In this document: one piece after another, positions 35,723-46,400 of the stretch
Position numbering within the stretch: position 1 is the first letter of the stretch
How the letters are laid out: the number at the start of each line of letters is the position of its first letter
DNA from: Flaccisagitta enflata
Taxonomy: Eukaryota; Chaetognatha; Sagittoidea; Aphragmophora
Reading direction: 5' to 3'
Length of the DNA: 64,000 nt
Assembly: GCA_965153355.1 (NCBI GenBank)
Contig: OZ231128.1
Span: forward strand, 32,984,001-33,048,000
The notes under the pieces: generated by a model
Databases searched by the model: none
What the model saw: only the letters and a program-made list of their open reading frames with translations
What the model was told of the DNA's origin: nothing
Made by a program: the position numbers and the translations under genes

Positions 35723-38700
35723 TCAGCTCATTAATCTAAATGTCGCTATCTCTCTCCTTGCCGAGCCCGTTGGAAATACCATTTTCTTTTTAAGGCAGAT
35801 TTGATTAGGCTTGAGAATTTTATTGTAGTCCGTTGGGGATGATTTCTTCTTACGCCTTAGGTGCCGTAGGACATCATTTACAAGAGTCACCTGAGATGCT
35901 GTGCGCGCTGAAGCCCCAAGGTCTTCAATTTCTTTAACCTCGCCTCGATGATGTAAGAAGTCGGTCGGGCATTTGGCAAAATGTAAGTCTCGAGGGCAAT
36001 AAAGTCTTTCTTTATTGCCCAATGATGTCGATGGTGTTGAATTTAGTATAAAAGTGGCATCCGCCACTAACCTTGTGAATGGTGTGCGTGGATGTTGAGT
36101 TTGTAAGACACAGACTTGTCTTACTAATGAATTTATTGCACGTTCCACTCTGCTTTGACATCTACTTACGTATGGTAGACCGTGTGAAATCTCGACCCCG
36201 TGGTCTCGCAGAAATTGTTGTGTCTTACTATTAGGCTTGCAGATGGCGTTGTCCATCTGCAGCCTCGCAGGTAACCCACAGAGGGTGTTGCGCGTGTGCA
36301 ATATTGCTTGATAGATTTGTTCATCCGCGGTAGATGAAAGGACATGTGTGATTAAGAAACGCGTGTGACTGTCGATATATAAATAGATGTAGCGTGGGTT
36401 ACCAGCTGCTGTTTTTGCCCAGCTAGATAACGGGCCACATAAATCGATTTCAGCCTCAGCGTTAGGTTCGATAGATATCTTGTTTCCTTTGTCCGTCGCG
36501 CAGCTTTTGTGATGTTTATTTAGTTGACAAGTTGGACATTTGTTGATGATGGAAGCTATTGTTTTTCGCATATGAAAGCTAAAGTATCTTCTCCTTAAGG
36601 ATTCAAATGTGCGTCTTTGACCTGCGTGCTGATGCGATGATGCGAGACACTTGTGTGTTTTGTCAACTATGTCGTGAAACTGCTTTTCACCCACGACTAT
36701 TAGCTGGTCCATCTGTCCGTTGGCATCGATCCACAATCTCAACAGAATGTTTTCTTTGTTCAATTTGAAAAGAGATTTGTTTTTGTAATAATGTTTTAAT
36801 TCTGGAGATAGGATTAATGCTGCAGTTTTGTCAGGTGCGGGATCATTATTGTTAATTATTTCTTTAATTTTTTGAATATTATCATCATTTTGCAGATCCC
36901 TGATGCTTTTGAGTCGATTGCCCTTGAACTCATCCAATTCTACGGTTTCCGCCGCATCCGCATCCAATGGAGGCTCTTCAAGCAGTTCGTCAACTCCCGC
37001 TCTCACTTCTTCGTTGGTTAGTGTATAAGCCGCAATGATGCTGTTGATTGATTTGACATCGATGTCATTTGTATTTGTTTGTTTTGCATTTTGTTTTGTT
37101 TGTTTCTTTTTCTTTTTCCTGCCTTCATTGCTGCTTTCTTCACCCTTTTCATGGCTGTTGTTTTCATTGTCTTCATTTTCATCCATCATTGCCTCTCTGA
37201 AATGTTTCATGTCCAATTCAGTTTCTTTTTTGTTATATTCAATGGTCATTTCTGGGTCAACCGCGTGTGCCATTTCTTGTTTTCTTTTAAGATTGAAGAA
37301 TTTTTCAGCTTCTTTAGCTTGCACCTTGCTAAAAAGCTTCTCCCATGGGATTTCTTCCCCTGTTGGAGTGATTATTCTTTTTGATAGAAAGCGGGGAAAT
37401 TTGCATACTGGCTTTTCATCTTCATTCCAGCGTGTCAAGAAATCACTCGGATTTAGGCGGGACTCACAGAAAATTATTCTATAGTTGTAGTTTTGCAGCC
37501 TGATAATTTTTCTCGCGATGTCCTTCGGGACGATCTCGAGTGAGGACCAGGCACGGACTGTACTACTGTCCGTTACACAGTAAAAACAACGCCCGCTGAG
37601 CAGATATGATAGCTTGTGTGTGCTCTCCTCAAGAGCACACAATTCAAGTACCCAAATAGGGTAAGAATTCCAATTTTCATCAATTTTCTTGCTCCAGCAG
37701 GCAACAATTGATAAATATTTCTTTGTTGGATCTAAACCAGATTCTGGCAATGGTGGAAGCATTTGCGTGGCGACGCAGCCTATTGACGTGGAGGATGCGT
37801 CGCAGAAGATAATTGTCAAAGTTTTAGGATCTTGACATGCAGTTCTAAGAACGCCCACTCTCTCGTCGAGGAGGTAAGATTTCAATTCTTCGAATTTATC
37901 TCTGTCTGCTTGAGTTGGTTTGAATCTTACTTTGGGATGTGCTAAACGTCTTAGAGATGTCATTAACTCCGATAAGCGTGGAGCCACGCCTATGAAATAG
38001 GCAAAGAATGCAGATTTGCTCAGTGCCTCTTTCTTTGTAGCAGGAAACTCCATGTTTTGGATTTTTTCTTTCTTTTCATTTGCAATAGCTTTTGAACATT
38101 GAGATAGTTGAAATCCAAGAACTCTGACATTATCTTTCATCAAATCCACCTTTTTAGGAGAGATGAGCAAATTGTATTTGCTACAAATTGCCAGCATTAA
38201 CGGAAGGTCACGACGCACGTGAGCTTCTTGCGTCTCAGATTTCGTTGTAACGTCGTCGATGAATCCATGTGAATTTGGCGCCGATCTGAAGCAACGCTCG
38301 AGCATCGCTTGGCAATATGATGGCGCTCCACGGAAGCCCATGACCATTCGCTTCAAATAGAAGGTGCGATTCAGACATTGAAATGCAAAGTATTTTCTGG
38401 CGCATTTTTCTGTGATATTCATCTGATAAAACATCGACACGAAATCAACGTTAGTAAAGACTTTAAACGGAGGTTTAGAAATTGACGCAATGAAATCTGC
38501 CGAATAAGGCAGTGGGTACTGTACAGTTGCAGCACAGGAATTTAAGAAAGAAAGGTCAAGTACGAAACGCGATTTCTTTTTGGTGGTACCAAGACTTGCT
38601 AAAAATCTTTCTTCTATTACTATTAATAGGGAATTGATATAGGCGCCATCGGCGCCATCTTTCAGCTCTTCGATTACTCCCCTCTCTAACATTAACCTTA

Positions 38701-40477
38701 TGTGTTCTTTTAGATGTTTAAGCTTTTCTTCATTCATGCGCCTTGGAGGATGGCGCTTTGTTGGTTCCATACCTTTCTTCATTTTGATTTCAATTGGCGC
38801 CATATTTATTCCTTTTCTAAACATTTCCGGTTTGTCTTCATTAAAGAACGTTCCCCTGAAATCCCAGAGTAATTGCTTTACTTCTTCTAGGTATTCATGT
38901 TCAACCGTGGAAAAATCAAAGTTTTTCAAGAATTCTTCCCTTGATGGCCAATAGGGACATTTACGGTTTCGCCGGCGTTCCTCTTCAATGTCGACGGGAT
39001 CCTCATTTATACCTATTTCCGCCTCCGGCACGTTCAAGTCAAGATCTATTTCAATACCATCCTTCATGCATTTTGTTAATGCTTCAGGTGGGACCTTGTT
39101 TCTATTGATTAGTTCTGTAAACTTGATCGGTCCATCTTCATAAGACACTTTTTCGTTTGGATCAGTGATTTTTATTGGTGTTGGTTTGCAATTATCTGGA
39201 TCATTCGGCGTTCTCTCCCCCTCTACTTTTGAGGTCTCCTCAAAATGTACTGTTTTATTTTCAGGTGGTCTGCCTTCTTTACCACCTTCCTTTGTTCGTA
39301 GGTTTGACTTTCGTCGGCGCCCTTCATTGGCGCCCTCGGCGCCAGTTTCGGATTCGGCGCCGTTTAACGCCTTCGCGTCTGGCGCCATTGTATTTTGTGT
39401 TGTTTTGTTTTCATTTTTCTTTTCCTTAGAATCATTAATGTTTTCTTCGACAGTTGCAGATGCATTGGTGTATGTGAAGACGTCGCGCATTGCCTCGTCC
39501 ATTTCTTCTTGATCGAAGGCTAAAACCGTGTATTTATCTAATTTGTAACCGCATACTTTTACCTCACCTAAGGCAGTTTTTGCCTTTAACCCGTAATCAG
39601 ATCCGCTTAGATTTTCCACCGGGATCATAAATTTGCCATTATTTTTACCGATTTTAACACAAGGGATGCCAATTTGGTCGTCTACATCCTCGTCAAATAA
39701 GCTAATGAAAACATATTCTTTTTCAGGTGACAATTCATGATCTGTTTTCAGTACAACGTTCGCTACAGAGTGAGGTTTCAAAAGACAATTTACAGTCACT
39801 CTAGCCCAATTACGTCCACGGTTATTCTGACTGCTAGTTAGCTTTTCTTTGTGCAACTTTCTCCTCCTTTCTAGCTCTTCAATAGCCTCATCTTCTGTAG
39901 GCATTGTCAAGAATCTAAAGTTGCCGATGCACATTATTTCGTTAAAGGTATTTAATGAAATTCTAACATCATTGTTTCTCAACAGATCGCAACCAATTAT
40001 GTTTTGACGGGTGTTACAAACATAAAAACGCAAATGAGCAATTACAGGTCCAAAGTGTAACCTTATAATCACGCTTTCCGTTACAGTCTGGTGCGATTCT
40101 TCATCGTATGATTGTATTTTTATCGGTTTACGCAAAATTTTTCTTTCACCATATTTCGCTAAATCTTCATTACAACAACTTAAGTCTGCACCACTGTCAA
40201 CGAAGAAAACTTTTATTGTTGAGCTAACGACAGCGGCCACATAATATTTTCCTTTTTTCTCTTCTACTACATTAATTGATTGATCAGATTCAGTACAATT
40301 GCTTGCTTGAATATTCGTATCCGTAACATCAATTGCATTGTAATTAGTGGAAACAGTAACTTGCGATTTCACTCCGCTGGACGCGTTAATGATTTCAGCA
40401 TTACTAGTATGGGTAATAGTGTTGTTACTTTGATTATTACTTTGATTACATTCACCGGAGTCGTTAGCTTCTGATTG
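35723..40477 (-). CDS. pol: Pol: protease-RT-RNase H-integrase (readthrough frame)
   Basis: 1584 codons continuing the ORF3 frame directly after its TGA. There is no nearby ATG; the first conventional alternative is a GTG at 40372, so expression by readthrough fits better. In order (numbered from the base after TGA): aspartic protease DSGA at ~94-97; reverse transcriptase with FVLDLSFLN, a TNVDF motif and the catalytic FIDD at ~739-742; RNase H with FCDAS (~891), VLELCALEE, TDSSTVRAW and NPSDFLTR; integrase with an H-H-C-C zinc finger (~1270-1315, ending CPTC) and D-D35-E (EIDLCG ~1342, QMDN ~1407, RVERA ~1443; exactly 35 residues between the last two). The domain order is that of Ty3/retrovirus-like elements. 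A ~200-residue charged linker lies between protease and RT and another between RNase H and integrase. No chromodomain seen. Every catalytic residue I looked for is present. Confidence 0.93.
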   Translation of the reverse strand, partial: QSEANDSGECNQSNNQSNNTITHTSNAEIINASSGVKSQVTVSTNYNAIDVTDTNIQASNCTESDQSINVVEEKKGKYYVAAVVSSTIKVFFVDSGADLSCCNEDLAKYGERKILRKPIKIQSYDEESHQTVTESVIIRLHFGPVIAHLRFYVCNTRQNIIGCDLLRNNDVRISLNTFNEIMCIGNFRFLTMPTEDEAIEELERRRKLHKEKLTSSQNNRGRNWARVTVNCLLKPHSVANVVLKTDHELSPEKEYVFISLFDEDVDDQIGIPCVKIGKNNGKFMIPVENLSGSDYGLKAKTALGEVKVCGYKLDKYTVLAFDQEEMDEAMRDVFTYTNASATVEENINDSKEKKNENKTTQNTMAPDAKALNGAESETGAEGANEGRRRKSNLRTKEGGKEGRPPENKTVHFEETSKVEGERTPNDPDNCKPTPIKITDPNEKVSYEDGPIKFTELINRNKVPPEALTKCMKDGIEIDLDLNVPEAEIGINEDPVDIEEERRRNRKCPYWPSREEFLKNFDFSTVEHEYLEEVKQLLWDFRGTFFNEDKPEMFRKGINMAPIEIKMKKGMEPTKRHPPRRMNEEKLKHLKEHIRLMLERGVIEELKDGADGAYINSLLIVIEERFLASLGTTKKKSRFVLDLSFLNSCAATVQYPLPYSADFIASISKPPFKVFTNVDFVSMFYQMNITEKCARKYFAFQCLNRTFYLKRMVMGFRGAPSYCQAMLERCFRSAPNSHGFIDDVTTKSETQEAHVRRDLPLMLAICSKYNLLISPKKVDLMKDNVRVLGFQLSQCSKAIANEKKEKIQNMEFPATKKEALSKSAFFAYFIGVAPRLSELMTSLRRLAHPKVRFKPTQADRDKFEELKSYLLDERVGVLRTACQDPKTLTIIFCDASSTSIGCVATQMLPPLPESGLDPTKKYLSIVACWSKKIDENWNSYPIWVLELCALEESTHKLSYLLSGRCFYCVTDSSTVRAWSSLEIVPKDIARKIIRLQNYNYRIIFCESRLNPSDFLTRWNEDEKPVCKFPRFLSKRIITPTGEEIPWEKLFSKVQAKEAEKFFNLKRKQEMAHAVDPEMTIEYNKKETELDMKHFREAMMDENEDNENNSHEKGEESSNEGRKKKKKQTKQNAKQTNTNDIDVKSINSIIAAYTLTNEEVRAGVDELLEEPPLDADAAETVELDEFKGNRLKSIRDLQNDDNIQKIKEIINNNDPAPDKTAALILSPELKHYYKNKSLFKLNKENILLRLWIDANGQMDQLIVVGEKQFHDIVDKTHKCLASSHQHAGQRRTFESLRRRYFSFHMRKTIASIINKCPTCQLNKHHKSCATDKGNKISIEPNAEAEIDLCGPLSSWAKTAAGNPRYIYLYIDSHTRFLITHVLSSTADEQIYQAILHTRNTLCGLPARLQMDNAICKPNSKTQQFLRDHGVEISHGLPYVSRCQSRVERAINSLVRQVCVLQTQHPRTPFTRLVADATFILNSTPSTSLGNKERLYCPRDLHFAKCPTDFLHHRGEVKEIEDLGASARTASQVTLVNDVLRHLRRKKKSSPTDYNKILKPNQICLKKKMVFPTGSARREIATFRLMS

Positions 40478-40480
40478 TCA
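40469..40480 (-). promoter_or_regulatory. Candidate stop-codon readthrough signal (TGA-CAATCA)
   Basis: ORF3 ends GAT-TGA and the same frame continues open for 1584 codons. The six bases after the stop are CAATCA, which fits CARYYA, the context described for type I (tobamovirus-like) readthrough. Which tRNA would insert, and at what efficiency, cannot be told from sequence. Confidence 0.75.
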
Positions 40481-43400
40481 ATCGCGATTGTCCCTCGCTG
40501 CCCAAATTTTTCTCAAAATTTCAGATTTTTCTTTTGGGATACTTCTGCACAACATTGCTAAGTGCCTGTTGTCATTATTTGAAAATGTCTTTCCGCAGAA
40601 GGGACAGTCAGATAGACAGTCACGGAACCATTGACTGTACCGGTGGGAACTAGCCATACACCCCACACAACCCTTTAACCCCAATTGACGCGCTTTCTTA
40701 ATTGCTTCTTCGCGTTTGCCCCCATTATCCAGAGCGGCAATTTTTGCGTGAGGCGTTCCGGATCTACGGTTTCCGGCGCTGGCGCTTCTCGCGCCTCCTC
40801 GATATCTAGAAGCGCTCGACGATCTTTCTCGTCCCTCGCTTCTGCTGCGGCTTTGTTGCCGCCCGCGCCCTTGTGCGTTTCCACGCGATGCGCTTCGCCG
40901 TGGAGCGCTGGAGGTTCGTCTTCCGTTTCCGGCGCCTCTCCCGGCGCCTCTTCCTCCTTGCCTGCCGACTGATTTACTACGGCCGCGTCCGCGGCTTCCC
41001 GTCGGTGCCGCTCTGATTGAGGCGATTGATTGGGTTGATGATCCTCTTCCGCGTCCTCGGAAGTTGCTGTTTCCACGACCACGGCCTCGCCCGCGGCTGT
41101 ATCCGCGTTGTTGGCGGCTGAATCCGTTTCCGGTACGATTGCCTGTAGATTTGTTAAAATAAGATTTATTTCTACAAGCCATTTCTGCTTCCATGTTTTG
41201 CCAAGTACGGATGGCATACTCTCTGACCGTTAACAGGGTCTTTTGCTGATAGTCATTGCATCTCACTCTTTCTCTCAGTTGTGCATTATTTAGCCCATCA
41301 ATAAATTTGATTATGTGATCGTCTAAACTGGTACCGAATTCTTCGTAGATAGCTACGAAGCTTTCGAAGTACATTTCGATACTTTGAGATCTTTGTTTGC
41401 AAAATCCACTGAGATGCAATGCTCTATCTTTGGCATTCGGCCATTGCTCTAGTATAAACACCCGTATAAAATGGCGAAAGGAAGTATAGTATCCTTGTCT
41501 AGACGCCAATCTCTTGATGATGTGATGATACTTTGCCGTGCGCAACATCAAAACCGCTACCATCGTATAGATGGTAACTTTTTTGCTGATGGCAGCTCTA
41601 GTTACTTCTATGAACGTATTAATTTGCCTTTTAAAGTACAAAAACTCATCCATGTGTGCGGGGCATTTGTCTAAATTTATCTCTTTAGTTACTCCTTTAA
41701 TTAATTTATAGTCATCATGCTCAGATGTGCCCCCGCACACATTGCCGTCCATAGCATGTTTCAATGCATATGGCGGCTTTACTTCATCCATGGATGGAAA
41801 AACAAAAATTGTAGGTACCTCTCCAGCAGGTGTGTTTATATTCGGTGGCGTCGTTCCCGGCGGGTACGTATCATCGGTGTTGCCCAAATTGCGTCTTGGG
41901 CGGCGATTGTGGCGTCTGTCGTCATAATCGTCGTCGTAATCGTCGTCATCGCCGCCTCCTCCTCCTCCACCTCCATACCCCGATGAGGTGGGAAAACGAA
42001 AATAATCGTCGTACTGATTGCCGGATTGGAGATCCGCTTCTTTTCCTTGTTCAATATTTATCATTTTTGAATTTCCCTCGGACCATTCGTTTTGGGCAAA
42101 AGATGTTGCTTTTGAAGCTTTTAAATCACCAAATTGTTCAGCCAATTCTGCAATCGTGACCTCATCTGGATCTTTCCACATGCCGTACATTTCCTCATCT
42201 GTGGAATCATGATCATACCATTCATTTTCATGTTGACGACCGCCTCGATAACCGCCTCTTTGGGCGAAGGTTTGACGTCTTTCTTCTTTTCTTTTTGCTG
42301 TTGCAGGAGAATGATTGGGGAAGCGCCTTTGGCCATGACTTCCGCCTCTATCATCGTCATCTCTCGGCGGCCCTCTAAGATGTGGATCGTACGGATTACA
42401 TCTACCCCTGGAGGGCCTCTGCTTTTTCTGCAAAATGCCCTCAATCAACATTGCTTCTTGCTGATATTTATCTCCAGGTAATCTTTCATAATCACGTTTT
42501 CTGCTTATCAAGACTGGTACCGACAGGTTGATTAATTGCTTTATGTCATTTGTTGGTGGTGGCAATGGTGGCCACTGCTCTCGGTGAGGTTGATTTTGCT
42601 GCCGATTTTGCTGATTTTGATTTGCTGATTGAGAGGATGATGGTTGCTGATGCACACTCGATTGAGGTGCTGAAGTGCTTTGCTGAGGATAAGAAGCAAC
42701 TTTTGCTTGCTGCGGCGCCACGGATTGAAATGGTACTTGATTAAAAGATGTATTTTGTGAAGGCAATTGCAGTGCTTTTTGCTGATGATGTCCATGCGTC
42801 TGCGATGACATTTGCAGATGCGGATGAACTACTGTTGGCATCGTTGCTGCCGGCGAAGGGGTAGTCGTCAAGTTTACCGGCTGCCCCATTGCGGTCAACG
42901 GCTCAGCGGGGATTGGTGGTTCACCACCAGGCGGTATTTGGCTCATTTCTTGCCCTGGCCTCAGGAATGTCATGTATTGCTGCGGCTTTGACGATCCACT
43001 GCCGCTGTTTGAGGAAGTCGACGACAACTTATCTTTCGAAGTCGGTGAGTAATATGGCATGCCTGGACTTTGAATTCTGATCATCGACGATGATGCTGAT
43101 GATGATGGTGATGGTGATGGTGATCTCATGTGAGTCAACGCCCGCGATGCCATGGGAAATGGTGGCGGCGGCGTTGAAGGATTAAAGATCAAATTTCCAG
43201 GTGCTGGTCTCGGTGTACCATCTCTGCTCATCACCACTGCACTTGCTTCATTTTGAAGCTCAGCTTTACTCTTCTTTTTTGTAGGACTCTTACTTCTTTC
43301 GTCCTCACTCGTTCCCGAAGCATCAGAATTCATGTTCGCGCCCACGGCTCCAATATGGCCGACGTCGATGTTTGCGTCAGCTGTGGGCATGCTAATAACT

Positions 43401-46400
43401 GGCGTTGCCATTCTATGCGGAGATGGAAATTGTGGGGACCGCATTTGCAACGAAGTCGGAGCTGATGGAGAGCTAATTGGTGCAGGTGAATAAGCTGGTG
43501 TAGCATACTGCGGTGCCGCCACGGTTGCCATTTTTTCATCTTTGCTACCGCTTTTCGAATTGATTATGAAAAATGGGTTTGCATCATCATAAACGACATC
43601 GTTTTCCAATTCTTTCAAGATTTTTCCATTTGCTGTCGTTATGGTTTTATCTTTGTCACATTCCGCGGTTGAAACAAGTATTTTGTGAAGATGGTTGTAG
43701 ACTTCAAAAAATTGCCCATTGAATCTCTCGCTGCTGTTTGTCTTCTCGACATACTTTTTCATTAATTCCATGCCGTCAATAACCGCTTCTCTGAGTTTAT
43801 CAAATTTGGCCCCTCGTTTCTTTAGGGCATTTGCTTCTGCCATCATGTTTTTCAGCCAGGCCCTGTCATTTTCCGTGAGGTTGTAATCTGCTTGCATTTT
43901 GACCAAAATTTCATCATTGATCGGTTCCTCAAAAAGGTTCTTCAATTTTTGGTCAGAATTGTTACCGCTTTGAGCCAAATCTTCCTTTAACTTTCTGTCA
44001 TCCTCGACCATTTGTTGAAGGTTTGCGATGGTCTCATTTTGTTGCTTTATTTCATTGTCCAACGTAATGCACTGATCATTCAAAACACCGTTTCTTGCCT
44101 TTAAATCATTTATTTCCTCCGTTTTCTTCATATTCACCTGCTTCATTAACTCCAAATTATCATTCACCGTTTCAGGTGTGCGAGCTTTTAGAGCAGCTAT
44201 TTCAAAGTCCTTCTGCGCTATGACAGCGTCTTGAGAATCTTTTTCTCTTTGGAACTTCTGTTGCATTTTTAGCGCATCTAATTGATACTTTTGATATTCT
44301 GCCCTAACGTTTTGCAATTCCATTTCCCTTACCTTGTTTGTGGATTCAAAAGCATTGTATGACTCGATCATGGCTTTCTTTTCTTTATCATAGTTTTCGA
44401 TTTTCTCTTTTGCTTTGGTGAGTTCTGAAGTTAGATTTTTCAGATCTGTGTTATTGGTCTCATAAGTCTTCAATATTTTTCTTTGCCGTTCTATAGTTGC
44501 CTTATGAGCGGTCAGAGATTCTTCCAATTGCTTTTTCTGCTCGGTAAGTGTTGCCTTTTGCTCTGTCAGGGACATCGAACTTGTTTTAGCGTCATTAGAG
44601 TCGACTGCCACGTTGGCCAGTTTCTCTTGCGCGGTAAACAGTTTCTCTCTTAAGTCTTCGACCTGTTTCTTGTATGTTTCGACTTCCGCTGCGCTGGCCT
44701 CCGCCTTCCTGGTTGCCTCATCTCTTTCATTTTTAAGATTTATTCTTTCTGTGTTTCTTCTTTTCACCCTTTCACTTACTTCGGTCAATTGCTTCTCCAA
44801 TTCTTTTTTCTCACCACTTTCCTTATTGCATGCTGCGTTCAACGCGCTGAGTTCATCTTGCAGCTTGGCGATGCGATCATCCACCCCCACACAGGGTTGT
44901 GGTCCGCTCAACAGTGTCTGTGTCATATCTGCCTTGTCTATGATGTCGCAGAGAATGGTTTGATCAATTATAGATAACAATGTGTTAACTTTCCAAATCT
45001 TTTGTGCTTCTTCCATAGACATGACACTCCCATCACTGCTTTTAATGCGGATGCATCCTTTGATTTCGCATTTTGTTAAGTGGCTGGTCAGCCTTTGACC
45101 GCATACGTGGCAATTAGGTTTGTGTACATCAACCACGGATTGTGCTATTATGGCACTCAGGTTTCCATCCAGATTACTCAATGCTGCTGGGTGCATTGTT
45201 GGCACATCCCCGTTCACCAGAAATTTTTCAAATATTCGGTTCAGGTGGTATCTGGTTGTTGGGATTTTACTTGTTTCCATTGGTTCAATCCCCGGGAATA
45301 GATCAAATGGATCAGGATGCCGATGACCCTTTGCATATCCGTCTGCCGATTCAGGATCAAATCCGCCTCCAGGTAAAAGACCTCTCAATATAGCCTTGAG
45401 TGCCCTTGATTCCATGCCAGGTAACAATTCTGGCTCGACCAGAACTTTTTTCAAATATTCTCGATTTTTCTTGATGGTAGGACGTTGAATCACGTCTGAG
45501 TAGTGTTCACGATGAGTAGTGAAGGTTTCAACCAGAGCGTCAATTGGGTTTGGGAATGAGGGAATTTGATATCTCTTTATGTCCCTTTTATTTTCCTCAT
45601 AATAAGCGATCAATTGACCCGTCATGGTACTATCATCGTTTTGTGTACCCGGCGGCACCCCTATCTCAGGGTATATGACCGAGAGACGGTCTTCAAGCAT
45701 ACTCCGTCTGGTATTGGTAATTGGGACGGGATGTGTTGTTACGCTGACCCTGCCGTCCTCTGACGACATGCCTGGCCTTTCTGGGTCATATGCGTCGTTT
45801 CTTTTTTCTGAGTCGAGCAGATTTTTAACCGCTGTTACGTTTTCATCTTCCAGCGGGCTGTCATTCGATTCTTCGTCGATATGCAATTTATTCAAGCCTT
45901 CTCTGACCTCACCCCCATCAATACATCTGTTTCTCGTTATCGATGCACTCGTCGAAGTTTCCATTTCATCCTCACTACTCAAAGGTGACGACTGAATTTC
46001 GTTGTTTCTATTGCTTGTGTTAATCAAGGTCTGATTTGAAGCCAATTTCCTTTGGCAGCTGCTGACAAGCTCGTTTCTTTGAGTACCCAGCGTTGTGATC
46101 ATCGATACTGTTGATGATGATGGCATGTTAAATTCTGCCGCGGATGATGATGGATTAACATGCGCTTTTGTCAAGTCCATGACATTCTGTGATATTGGTG
46201 CCGATTCATGATTTGAAGATGATGATGGAATCGCCAATGGAATTCCGCTCATTGGCGTAGTCGTAGTCGAGAATGGAATTGATGGTGTGAGTTCAGACCA
46301 GTGAGTGTTTTCATTTGATCGGTTTGACGGATTCACGTTTTGATGATGTGATGAAAGAGACGTGGATAATTCTGTTGATTGTATTGCAGATTGATGTCCC

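Noticed and set aside
35723-40372. Independent start of Pol at 40372
   Set aside because: That position is a GTG, not ATG, and the frame is open back to the ORF3 stop. A separate initiation is less plausible than readthrough.
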